This document shows, piece by piece, positions 16,988 to 23,916 of a DNA stretch of 64,000 bases (its first letter is position 1; each line of letters begins with the position of its first letter). Both the position numbers and the translations under genes were made by a program. The notes beneath the pieces are model-generated. The model was not told the origin of the DNA and did not search any database. It was given only the letters and a program-made list of their open reading frames with translations. Source of the stretch: Alphaproteobacteria bacterium. Lineage in GTDB: Bacteria > Pseudomonadota > Alphaproteobacteria > Rhodobacterales > Rhodobacteraceae. The stretch is from NCBI GenBank assembly GCA_030431825.1, contig JAUIIJ010000021.1, forward strand, positions 1 through 64,000, given 5' to 3'.

Positions 16988-17650
16988 ATGACAAAGACCG
17001 ACTTAACATTTTCAATTCCATCCGGGGCCGAATTGTCAGCGAGATTGCAGCGCCCCGATGACTGTCGGGGTCTCTTTGTATTGGGTCATGGATCGGGTTC
17101 AAACATGGATGTTCCTTTGATGCGAGGGCTTGCAGATGCACTTTATGGAAAACGTATCGCAACGCTGAGATTCCAATACCCGTACTCCGAGCATCCTAGC
17201 TTTGTCCCTTTCTCCGATATGCCTGTTGATAGTGATCAGACTTTGGTTGAGACAATTCAGGCAGCACTCGATTTGGCAAACGAGACTGCAAACGGCGTGC
17301 CTGTCTTTGTGGGCGGGCATTCAATGAGCGGCTTCACAGCAACCCTAATGGCATCCCAGAAAAACTTGAACGCCAAAGCGATCATCGCGCTAGCCTACCC
17401 TCGTAAAGGTGATCCGTCGCGGTCCGTACATCTGGCACAGATCGAAATGCCTCTATTAATTGTGCAAGGTACGGAGGACACGCTTGGCACCAAATCTGAA
17501 ATTCTAGAAATGGTGCAACCGTTGCTGCATCGCGTTGAGCTGAAGTGGCTTGAAGGCGCATCTCATGTGCTAACGGTTGCCGACCTGGATCATAGTGCAG
17601 TTTTGCACATAGCCGCTGATCACATCAGCAACTTCGTAGACAGCATATAG
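16988..17650 (+). CDS. Alpha/beta hydrolase, KANL3/Tex30-like (Tn3 cargo)
   Basis: 220 aa, a compact alpha/beta hydrolase. The start strand is LFVLGHGSGSNMDVPLMRGL, followed by the nucleophile elbow GGHSMSGFTA and the strand LIVQGTEDTLGT with its acid. The catalytic histidine is in LEGASHVLT. This pattern matches the small KANL3/Tex30-like or dienelactone-hydrolase-like group; the substrate is unknown. GAAAGGA (16971-16977) precedes the ATG at 16988. It ends 166 bp before the right inverted repeat, and that gap shows no gene. Confidence 0.8.
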   Translation: MTKTDLTFSIPSGAELSARLQRPDDCRGLFVLGHGSGSNMDVPLMRGLADALYGKRIATLRFQYPYSEHPSFVPFSDMPVDSDQTLVETIQAALDLANETANGVPVFVGGHSMSGFTATLMASQKNLNAKAIIALAYPRKGDPSRSVHLAQIEMPLLIVQGTEDTLGTKSEILEMVQPLLHRVELKWLEGASHVLTVADLDHSAVLHIAADHISNFVDSI

Positions 17651-17816
17651 CAGGATGCAACTTCTGCATAAATTCGCGCTGCTAGAATGAGTGAGGCGGG
17701 GATCGATATTTCCAGAGCGGCCCTTAATATTACTGCAACGAAGTCATGCTTCGTCCCGCGCCTTGCCAGTTCACGCGGGACGCCGAGAATGGTCGCCGTT
17801 CGGCACGTTCATTGTA

Positions 17817-17861
17817 TGTTCTTCACAACGCCCAAATATGCACACTCGGTCCAGTTGGGCC
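17817..17861 (-). repeat. Right terminal inverted repeat of the Tn3-family transposon
   Basis: Inverse of 11558-11602 with 3 mismatches in 45. It is followed at once by the target duplication TTGTC (17862-17866). Confidence 0.93.
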
Positions 17862-17866
17862 TTGTC

Positions 17867-17884
17867 GCTGCGCAAGCCGAGTAA
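17867..17884 (+). pseudogene. Displaced last codons of the EVE gene
   Basis: After the right TTGTC, the bases read GCT GCG CAA GCC GAG TAA (AAQAE, stop). Joined to 11557 they continue the EVE frame from SNIV without interruption, giving a 147-aa protein. This is direct evidence of which gene the transposon entered. Confidence 0.85.
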
Positions 17885-17917
17885 ATGCCATTCTTCACTA
17901 TCTGCGACCGCTATTAT

Positions 17918-18017
17918 GATGCGCGGCAAAGGCCGGCACATAGGTTATTTCTGGCGGCAATCGGCGGTGTTTGGCGGGCCGAAGCCGATGAAAAAGAGAA
18001 CTACACCTACGCTATAG
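17918..18017 (+). repeat. Repeat C, copy 2
   Basis: Direct-orientation relative of 10102-10199 (about 85-90% by eye). It begins 34 bp after the original EVE stop codon. Confidence 0.8.
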
Positions 18018-18113
18018 TACTACAAAATGATTGAACCCACTCAATCACATGGCGTCTCAGGGCAACCAAGAGTCTCAGAGCGGACCTTCATGCCTGGCGC
18101 GGGCACGGTCTAG

Positions 18114-18160
18114 TCAGAGCCCAACTTGACCGATGCTGCATCGTGAACCAAGGTCGGCTT
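18114..18160 (+). repeat. Repeat B-related fragment
   Basis: Agagccca..ttgaccgatgctgcatcgtgaaccaaggtc-type sequence resembles the right part of repeat B at 3240-3280 (agcccatttttccggatgctgc, ccaaggtcc) and 21543-21570. It lies in the 343-bp gap 17885-18227, which otherwise holds only repeat C2 and no gene. Confidence 0.5.
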
Positions 18161-18227
18161 TGCTGATCGGACATTTGTCGTACCGTTCGATTTGACAATA
18201 GCGTCTCCCGCAGATCACGATTGTAAA

Positions 18228-19001
18228 ATGAAAGAAAACTGGAAAAGCGTTCGCCAGTACGGTGACACATCCTCTCGTCTTGTCGTGCTTCATGGCGGAC
18301 CCGGAGGTGCGGGCGAGATCGAGCCACTTGCGCGAGAACTCGGAGAAAGAGGGTATTCGGTCCTCGAACCTTTCCAGACCAAGTATTCTGTCGCCGGGCA
18401 GATTGATGAACTCAGGTCACAAATTGAAGAACACTGCACACCACCGGTGGACGTGATTGGCTGGTCTTGGGGCGCATGGCTCGGATGTTTGCTTGCTGCG
18501 CAACATTTTGAATTGGTGCGTAGACTTATCCTTGTTGGTAGCGGACCGTTCGAAGCGCAATATTCTTCAGCGATCCGAAAAACCAAAAATGCCCGTCTCA
18601 CCAACAAAGAGCGTACCGAATTGAAAGCGCTTGATCTTACCGGAGATAGCGCCGTCGCGCGTTTCATTGAGCTTAGCGATGTGGCAGATACCTATGCACG
18701 AGATACGTCCGGGCAACCAGCTGTCAGTTTTGATGGAGGGATACATGCAGCCGTCTGGCCTGAAGCAGACAAAATGCGCAAGAGCGGTGCACTTTTGGAT
18801 GCCGTGTCAACCATCCGATGTCCTGTTCTAGCAATACACGGTGATTACGATCCGAGGCCCTCGGCTGGAGTGAAAATGCCTTTACGAGCGGCACTACCAA
18901 CAGCAAAATTTGTTCAGCTTGAACGATGCGGGCATAAGCCTTGGCAGGAAGTTCATGCCAAAAGTGAATTCTATAGATTGCTAGAGAACACTCTCGGTTA
19001 A
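18228..19001 (+). CDS. Alpha/beta hydrolase
   Basis: 257 aa. HGGPGGAGEIEP at residues 20-31 forms the oxyanion-hole loop, GWSWGAWLG carries the nucleophile serine, and LAIHGDYDPRP and LERCGHKPWQEV hold the acid and histidine. The HGGPGG loop and W-rich elbow point to the proline iminopeptidase-like branch, but GWSWG in place of GGSWG and the shorter cap leave the substrate open. The start at 18228 is the first Met that fits the domain; no strong ribosome-binding site is seen. Codon use is more A+T-rich than the core genes, in keeping with an acquired gene. Confidence 0.78.
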   Translation: MKENWKSVRQYGDTSSRLVVLHGGPGGAGEIEPLARELGERGYSVLEPFQTKYSVAGQIDELRSQIEEHCTPPVDVIGWSWGAWLGCLLAAQHFELVRRLILVGSGPFEAQYSSAIRKTKNARLTNKERTELKALDLTGDSAVARFIELSDVADTYARDTSGQPAVSFDGGIHAAVWPEADKMRKSGALLDAVSTIRCPVLAIHGDYDPRPSAGVKMPLRAALPTAKFVQLERCGHKPWQEVHAKSEFYRLLENTLG

Positions 19002-19128
19002 ATGCCTGCGAGTATTTTACAAAAGCTGCCATTAGCGCAGATGCCGCGAAAGCTCGCTTTGTCCGTAACCGTCCGGTCTGCCCGCTCTGACGCCGTTTGA
19101 AGGAGAGTGATAATGTCCATCTTCGATA

Positions 19129-19290
19129 ATGGGCATTGTGAGGCACATTTTGGGGACGAAGAAGGATAGCAAGAAGCGGTTCTGGTCGGATGACGAGAAG
19201 CGGTCGATCTGCTTGCAGACCGAAGCACCGGGCGTTTCGGTTGCGAAGGTAGCGCGGCGCAATGGTGACCGCGATGCAGAGCGGCCTAAG
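19129..19290 (+). pseudogene. Remnant of an IS3/IS66-type orfA transposase
   Basis: KKRFWSDDEKRSICLQTEAP then GVSVAKVARRNG is the N-terminal helix-turn-helix of OrfA proteins of IS3- or IS66-type elements. The similarity ends after VARRNGD and no orfB follows, so only a fragment remains. No inverted repeats were found. The upstream aaggagag at 19099-19106 may be the old ribosome-binding site. The remaining bases to 19418 show nothing else. Confidence 0.65.
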
Positions 19291-19418
19291 CGTGGTTTGT
19301 GGGCGCGTTTGATGGGTTAGTTTAGCGGAGCCCGTTGAATCGCATCAAAATCAAACAAGACGCCAGCAACCAGCCTTATGGTGTCATTCTGCCCCGGCCG
19401 AAACAGACTCCAAAGAGG

Positions 19419-19796
19419 TTACTTCACAGTGATCTTCACCGGATCACCATGGACTCTGACGGTTTCCTTCCCAGGTTTTTCCGCGACGAAGATGGTCTCA
19501 TAGGCAGGTGTCCATCCTCCGCAGGAGCCGCTTTTCCTTACGCCTTGCTTTCCAAACCTGATGCTTCCGGTGGTTAGTTTGGCCTCGATATCCGACTTGC
19601 TCTTCGCCAGCTCAGCTTTGGTAGGCAGTTTTCCGCATTCACCTCTGCGGCCGTGAATAACCATTGCCTGCCCTACCTTAAGGCTAACTTTCTTTTGATA
19701 TTTGATCTGATTGCTACTATCGGCAAAAGCAGATGAAGAGAACACAATGAGCGAAAGCAACAAAGCGCCGCTTTTGACTAGATTTGCAGAAGGCAT
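19419..19796 (-). CDS. Small exported protein of unknown function
   Basis: 126 aa starting MPSANLVKSGALLLSLIVFS with a Sec signal peptide probably cut after SSAFA. The mature part is about 100 residues, basic, with two cysteines (RGECGKLP, SGSCGGWTP) that could form one disulfide, and a beta-rich C-terminus (TIFVAEKPGKETVRVHG). The start at 19796 has GGGGA about 7 nt upstream; an upstream in-frame extension reads into repeat B2 and is not believed. No family was recognised. A periplasmic location is inferred. Confidence 0.65.
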   Translation of the reverse strand: MPSANLVKSGALLLSLIVFSSSAFADSSNQIKYQKKVSLKVGQAMVIHGRRGECGKLPTKAELAKSKSDIEAKLTTGSIRFGKQGVRKSGSCGGWTPAYETIFVAEKPGKETVRVHGDPVKITVK

Positions 19797-19902
19797 ATTG
19801 ATGTTCCCCGTTTTCAGAACCTTTATGTGATCGGCCCAACCTAAGTAGCGGTTTGGTCTGTGTGCTGTTGCGCAGATTGGACGGACCCTGTTACCTTTGT
19901 CC

Positions 19903-19995
19903 CGCATCTTACCGGTTCGGAACTGACTAGGTGAAAGGCAGGTGCTCCGGTGATCTGCCATTCACGCTTGGCGCGGCGAAGGTTCCAAGAGAGCC
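19903..19995 (+). repeat. Repeat B, copy 2 (left part, split by an IS)
   Basis: Ninety of 93 bases match 3151-3243. At 19995/19996 the repeat is cut by the IS that runs to 21542, and its continuation agcccattttgacggatg resumes at 21543. Confidence 0.85.
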
Positions 19996-21542
19996 GATGT
20001 CGTTGAAAAACTCTTGTTGATTGGGTGGCTAGACGCTGATTCAATTTCCGCATTGAGCGGGAGTATTTGCGATGATGGGTCCAAGGCAGGAAGCACAGGC
20101 CGCGTTGTTTTACGAGTTCTCGCTGGAAGATCATGTTCCGCATGATCATCTGTTGCGGTCGATTGACCAGCATCTCGATCTGAGCAGCATCCGTGGACAT
20201 CTGGCGGATTTTTACAGCCATACGGGCCGCCCGTCGGTCGATCCCGAGTTGCTGATCCGGATGCTGCTGGTCGGCTACTGCTTTGGCATCCGGTCCGAGC
20301 GTCGCCTTTGTGAAGAGGTGCATCTGAACCTGACGTATCGGTGGTTCTGCCGCCTTGAATTGAGTGACAGAATTCCGGACCATTCTACCTTCTCCAAGAA
20401 CCGCCATGGCCGCTTCCGAGAGAGTAACCTGCTGCGCCATGTTTTTGAGATGATCGTCGCGCGCTGTATCGAAGAGGGGCTGGTCGGTGGTCAGGGCTTT
20501 GCCGCTGATGCCAGCCTGATCGTTGCCGACGTCCAGAAACAGAACTCCAGCGCCCCAGAAGACTGGGAGGAACGCGCGGTTACAGCGGATGATGCACCAC
20601 GAGCAGTGCGCGAATATCTTGACGCGCTTGATGATGCCGCCTTTGGTGCGGCCAGCGAGACGAAGCCCAAGTTTACGGCTCATGCGGACCCGGCCAGTCA
20701 ATGGACGGCTGCCCGCAAGGGCCCCGCATTCTTTGCCTATTCCGACAATTACCTGATCGACACAGACCACGGGATCATCGTGGATGTGGGTGCCAGCCGG
20801 TCGATCCGGCAGGCAGAGGTGGGCGCCATGCGCAAGATGATCGACCGGACTGAAGAGCGATTTGGCTTGAAGCCAGATTGGGTCGCCGCGGACACCGCGT
20901 ATGGCTCATCAGACAATCTGGTTTGGCTGACGCTCAGGCGGAAAATACTGCCGTTTATCCCGGTCTTTGACCATTCAAAGCGCAAGGATGGCACCTGGTC
21001 ACGCTCCGACTTCACGTGGGACGAAGACAACGATCGGTACATCTGCCCGGAAGGTAAGGAACTGCGCCACACCCGGCGAAACTACTCTGACCCCCAAAGG
21101 CACAAACCCAAAGCCGGTCGTCGGCAGTATCGCAGCCTGAAACTCGATTGCCAGGACTGCCGGTCAAAACCGAAATGCTGCCCAAACACGGCGACCCGCA
21201 GCATTAATCGTGAAGAATATGAGATCGTCAGAGACTTTGCTCGTCTCTGCACAGCCTCCGAGTTCAACCCGACCGCACAGAGGCGACGAAAGAAGGTCGA
21301 AATGCTCTTCGCGCATCTCAAACGCATCCTCGGGTTAGGCAGACTCCGATTACGAGGGCCATGTGGCGTCCAAGACGAATTCACCCTCGCAGCCACCGCC
21401 CAGAACCTCCGGAAACTGGCAAAACTCAAGCCGCTCATGCCCGCCGCAGGGTAGAAAGGCGGCATAACCACAAATCACCTCGAAAAATCAGACTGGTAAG
21501 CCCAGTCGTGCCGCCAAAAACAGCGAGTTTTTCAACGACATC
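19996..21542 (+). mobile_element. Complete IS1182-type insertion sequence, 1547 bp
   Basis: The ends are perfect 18-bp inverted repeats: GATGTCGTTGAAAAACTC at 19996-20013 and its complement at 21525-21542. A 4-bp duplication AGCC flanks them (19992-19995 and 21543-21546). The single transposase gene fills the element. The insertion splits repeat B copy 2, and intact copy 1 at 3151 shows the unoccupied site (gagagcccatttt). Confidence 0.92.
20072..21454 (+). CDS. IS1182-type transposase (DDE)
   Basis: 460 aa. The N-terminal DUF772-type domain (FYEFSLEDHVPHDHLLRSID; PSVDPELLIRMLLVGYCFGI; PDHSTFSKNRHGRF) is followed by a DDE catalytic part (GGQGFAADASLIVADVQKQN; VAADTAYGSSDNL) and a C-terminal zinc-finger-like CQDCRSKPKCCP. 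The end (RRKKVEMLFAHLKRILGLGR) is typical of IS1182 proteins. The frame is complete with no stop or shift, so the element is potentially active. Confidence 0.9.
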   Translation: MMGPRQEAQAALFYEFSLEDHVPHDHLLRSIDQHLDLSSIRGHLADFYSHTGRPSVDPELLIRMLLVGYCFGIRSERRLCEEVHLNLTYRWFCRLELSDRIPDHSTFSKNRHGRFRESNLLRHVFEMIVARCIEEGLVGGQGFAADASLIVADVQKQNSSAPEDWEERAVTADDAPRAVREYLDALDDAAFGAASETKPKFTAHADPASQWTAARKGPAFFAYSDNYLIDTDHGIIVDVGASRSIRQAEVGAMRKMIDRTEERFGLKPDWVAADTAYGSSDNLVWLTLRRKILPFIPVFDHSKRKDGTWSRSDFTWDEDNDRYICPEGKELRHTRRNYSDPQRHKPKAGRRQYRSLKLDCQDCRSKPKCCPNTATRSINREEYEIVRDFARLCTASEFNPTAQRRRKKVEMLFAHLKRILGLGRLRLRGPCGVQDEFTLAATAQNLRKLAKLKPLMPAAG

Positions 21543-21592
21543 AGCCCATTTTGACGGATGTTGCATCTGCGGAAATGGTGATAGTTAGGCGT

Positions 21593-22396
21593 ATGGTTGC
21601 CGTATTTCATACACAGACAAGCCTTCTCGATGATCTTATCTCGCTCGGCGTCCACACGGGAGACGGGCTTTTTGTGCATGGCTCGATGAGTGCCGTAGGC
21701 GCTACCGTGGGCGGTGCCCGAACAATTGTGGAAAGCCTTCTGAAAGCCGTAGGTGGAACAGGTCTCGTAGGGATGCCCGCATTCTCTTCCGATGCATACT
21801 TTCCTGCTGGAGTTGATCCGTCCCGCTTAACCCAAGACCAGATTGCCGAAATCGAAGACGGGGTTCCCGGTTTCGATGTAGCGAAATCCCCAACATCTGG
21901 CATGGGTGTCATTGCGGAGACTTTCAGAACCTGGCCGGGAACCCAACGCAGCGACCACCCGACCGTATCGATCTGCCTCAATGGCGAGAAAGCAAACGAC
22001 TTTCTTAAAGAACATAGCCTCGCCTGGGCAACGGGAGAGAAAACGCCCCTTGGAAAGCTCCGTGATCGCCATGACATGAAGATCTTGCTGATCGGGGTCG
22101 GCTGGAACCGATGCTCAGCCCTTCACACAGCCGAGACCTTTGCACAGCACAAGCGGACCAAGACACGGCGCTTCAAGAACGGTGGCCACAGCGGATCTTG
22201 GATCGAAACACCTGACGTAGCAGATGATATGAACCGGCTGTTTTCGGCAGTGGGTGAGGCGTTCGAAAAGACCGGCGCTGTTTCTTTCGGAAAATTCGGA
22301 GGTGCCGAATGCAGGGCATGCGATTTTCGATCACTAGTCGATTTCGCCTCTGACTGGATCGACTGCGCTAACAAGCGCAGCGGTGATCTCAGCTAA
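21593..22396 (+). CDS. AAC(3)-type N-acetyltransferase
   Basis: About 267 aa. The layout matches the aminoglycoside 3-N-acetyltransferase / antibiotic NAT family: LLDDLISLGVHTGDGLFVHG, SMSAVGATVGGARTIVESLL, GTGLVGMPAFSSD, TSGMGVIAETFRTWPGTQRS, DHPTVSICLNGEKA and LLIGVGWNRCSALHTAE. Members move an acetyl group from acetyl-CoA to the 3-amino group of 2-deoxystreptamine aminoglycosides, though many environmental relatives act on unknown amines. In-frame starts also exist at 21551 and 21575; the earliest lies within repeat B sequence, so 21593 is preferred. Repeat A2 begins 28 bp after the stop. Confidence 0.82.
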   Translation: MVAVFHTQTSLLDDLISLGVHTGDGLFVHGSMSAVGATVGGARTIVESLLKAVGGTGLVGMPAFSSDAYFPAGVDPSRLTQDQIAEIEDGVPGFDVAKSPTSGMGVIAETFRTWPGTQRSDHPTVSICLNGEKANDFLKEHSLAWATGEKTPLGKLRDRHDMKILLIGVGWNRCSALHTAETFAQHKRTKTRRFKNGGHSGSWIETPDVADDMNRLFSAVGEAFEKTGAVSFGKFGGAECRACDFRSLVDFASDWIDCANKRSGDLS

Positions 22397-22424
22397 ATTT
22401 ATTGTGCTGCCAAATGGCAGCTTT

Positions 22425-22537
22425 GTCCGCAATCTGTGAACTTGACCAACCCTAGATTTTGCGCTTGCAGCGAATGACCGCAAAGTGGGCTGCGACCACA
22501 GGATCCGAGCGCACGGTCGAGTGACCGCAATGGGCCG
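22425..22537 (+). repeat. Repeat A, copy 2
   Basis: 112 of 113 bases are identical to 1424-1536. Near its right end CGGTC-gagt-GACCG makes a perfect small hairpin that copy 1 has lost by one substitution. It ends 254 bp before the tRNA-Lys gene. Confidence 0.92.
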
Positions 22538-22790
22538 TTGGGCCGGGATCATAGGCTACTAGCAGCGCCACTCAGCAGCCGGCTCTGAGCCTCTCAGATG
22601 CCATCCAGTGGCATTGTGGCACGAAAAATCGCTGAGAGCGCATTTATGCAAACTCTTCAACTACGGTTCGCCGTCCCGATAACCATATGACACCGCGCTC
22701 AACATGGCGGGTGACCAAACTTAGTGACCAGAATGACCACAAACATGACCCGAATGGTCAAACATCACGAGTCGTCACAATTGCATTCAG
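22538..22790. other. Non-coding stretch between repeat A2 and tRNA-Lys, with a TGACC array
   Basis: No gene. TGACC occurs four times in direct orientation (22712, 22725, 22734, 22746) and once inverted (GGTCA, 22756-22760) within 49 bp. Small hairpins CTGAG-cct-CTCAG and TGCCA-tccag-TGGCA lie near 22587-22616. It is the 3' side of the tRNA gene, where islands insert. No duplicate of the tRNA 3' end was found elsewhere in the window. Confidence 0.45.
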
Positions 22791-22866
22791 TGGTGAGCCG
22801 TGCAGGATTCGAACCTGCGACCCACTGATTAAAAGTCAGTTGCTCTACCAACTGAGCTAACGGCCC
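22791..22866 (-). tRNA. tRNA-Lys (anticodon UUU)
   Basis: The 76-nt cloverleaf is complete, with encoded CCA at the 3' end (22791-22793). The acceptor arm GGGCCGT pairs with ACGGCTC (one G-U). The D arm (TAGCTCAGTTGGTAGAGCA), the anticodon loop CTTTTAA and the T arm CAGGTTCGAATCCTG are canonical. The accessory island lies directly on its 3' side. Confidence 0.97.
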
Positions 22867-22901
22867 ACTCTGTTTCGGATCGTAACCTGATCCGTGACGC
22901 T

Positions 22902-22930
22902 CTCTATGCCAATCGAACCGCCGGGATCAA
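22902..22930 (-). promoter_or_regulatory. Probable sigma-70 promoter of tRNA-Lys
   Basis: On the minus strand, TTGATC (22925-22930) and ATAGAG (22902-22907) are separated by 17 nt, about 36 nt upstream of the tRNA 5' end. This is pattern evidence only. Confidence 0.4.
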
Positions 22931-23082
22931 CCGCATATTTTGCATTTGTCTGCCGGTGAGGAAGAATCCTCTGGTCGGCATGGCGGCCTACCTAGAAAAC
23001 CGGGGGGGTCCGGTCAAGGCCTGATCGACAGTTTCCTGCCGGCGCACTGGATTCTATGTCGCGGTGTGGATATATCGAGCTC

Positions 23083-23916
23083 ATGCACGACTGTCTGGAC
23101 ACTGGTTTGCCCTTCATGAAAATGCACGGGCTTGGCAACGACTTTGTCGTTGTGGATGCGCGCGCGCAGGACCGGCGGCTCACGCCCGGGCTGATCAAGG
23201 CGGTTGCGCATCGCCATTTCGGGGTGGGCTTCGATCAGCTTGCCCTGATCGGCAACGGGGCTGCGGATGCACATCTGACATTCTACAACGCGGATGGATC
23301 GGTTTCGGCGGCCTGCGGCAACGCCACGCGCTGTATTGCGCGGTACCTGATGGAGGAGAGCGGCAAGTCCAACCTGCGGCTGACGACCGAGCGGGGCGAG
23401 TTGCTGGCGCAGGATGCTGGCGCGGGGCAGACGGCGGTCAACATGGGACAGCCGCAGCTTGACTGGCAGGAGATTCCGCTGGCCGAGGCGATGGACACGC
23501 TGGAGCTTCCGATCGAAGGCGCGCCGACAGCGACCGGCATGGGCAATCCGCATTGCACGTTTTTCGTTCCCGATGCCGAGGCGATTCCGCTGGCCGAATT
23601 CGGTGCGCGCTATGAACATCATCCGCTTTATCCCGAGCGTACCAACGTGCAGGTGGCGCAGGTGCTCGCTCCCGATCACATCCGCATGCGGGTTTGGGAG
23701 CGCGGCGTCGGTGTGACGCTGGCGTCGGGATCGTCATCCTGTGCCACGGCGGTCGCTGCCGCGCGGCGGGGGTTGACCGGGCGCGCGGTGCGGATCGACC
23801 TGGATGGTGGCAGCCTGATGATCGACTGGCGCGACGACGGGGTGTGGATGATCGGGCCGACGATGACTGTCTTTGCGGGGCGCTTGACCGCTGAATTTCT
23901 GGACAGCATCCAATGA
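23083..23916 (+). CDS. dapF: Diaminopimelate epimerase
   Basis: 277 aa. It interconverts LL- and meso-diaminopimelate, the last step before lysine and peptidoglycan DAP. The two catalytic cysteines are in AACGNATRC (C78) and SGSSSCATAV (about 227); the KMHGLGNDFVVVDAR start and the MGNPHCTFFV motif are typical. The ATG at 23083 is chosen because relatives have about ten residues before FMKMHG; an ATG at 23116 is the alternative. It overlaps mtaB by ATGA, so both are co-transcribed. The same pathway returns at dapD (51.0-51.9 kb). Confidence 0.95.
   Translation: MHDCLDTGLPFMKMHGLGNDFVVVDARAQDRRLTPGLIKAVAHRHFGVGFDQLALIGNGAADAHLTFYNADGSVSAACGNATRCIARYLMEESGKSNLRLTTERGELLAQDAGAGQTAVNMGQPQLDWQEIPLAEAMDTLELPIEGAPTATGMGNPHCTFFVPDAEAIPLAEFGARYEHHPLYPERTNVQVAQVLAPDHIRMRVWERGVGVTLASGSSSCATAVAAARRGLTGRAVRIDLDGGSLMIDWRDDGVWMIGPTMTVFAGRLTAEFLDSIQ

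Larger units (their letters stand above)
11558..17861 (+). mobile_element. Complete Tn3-family transposon, 6304 bp
   Basis: The ends are 45-bp inverted repeats (11558-11602 and 17817-17861, 3 mismatches) starting GGCCCAACTGGACCGAG. They are flanked by an exact 5-bp duplication, TTGTC, at 11553-11557 and 17862-17866, the duplication length expected of Tn3 elements. Inside, in order: tnpA, a res-like region and tnpR (same direction), then cargo: lysR (reverse), a TauE/SafE permease and an alpha/beta hydrolase. Removing the element and one TTGTC restores the EVE reading frame. The intact ends suggest a fairly recent insertion. Confidence 0.93.

Noticed and set aside
1379-22537. Integron gene-cassette array (repeats A, B, C as attC sites)
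   Set aside because: The repeats follow genes as attC sites do, and GTTTAAC occurs near A1, but the paired core sites of attC are not consistently present and the recombinase lacks the IntI-specific size and domain. The cassette-like arrangement is kept as a finding only.
22791-22830. tRNA-Lys 3' end as attachment site with a duplicate at the left island edge
   Set aside because: No second copy of the tRNA 3' end was found in the window. The left edge may lie outside, so this is not excluded, only unsupported.
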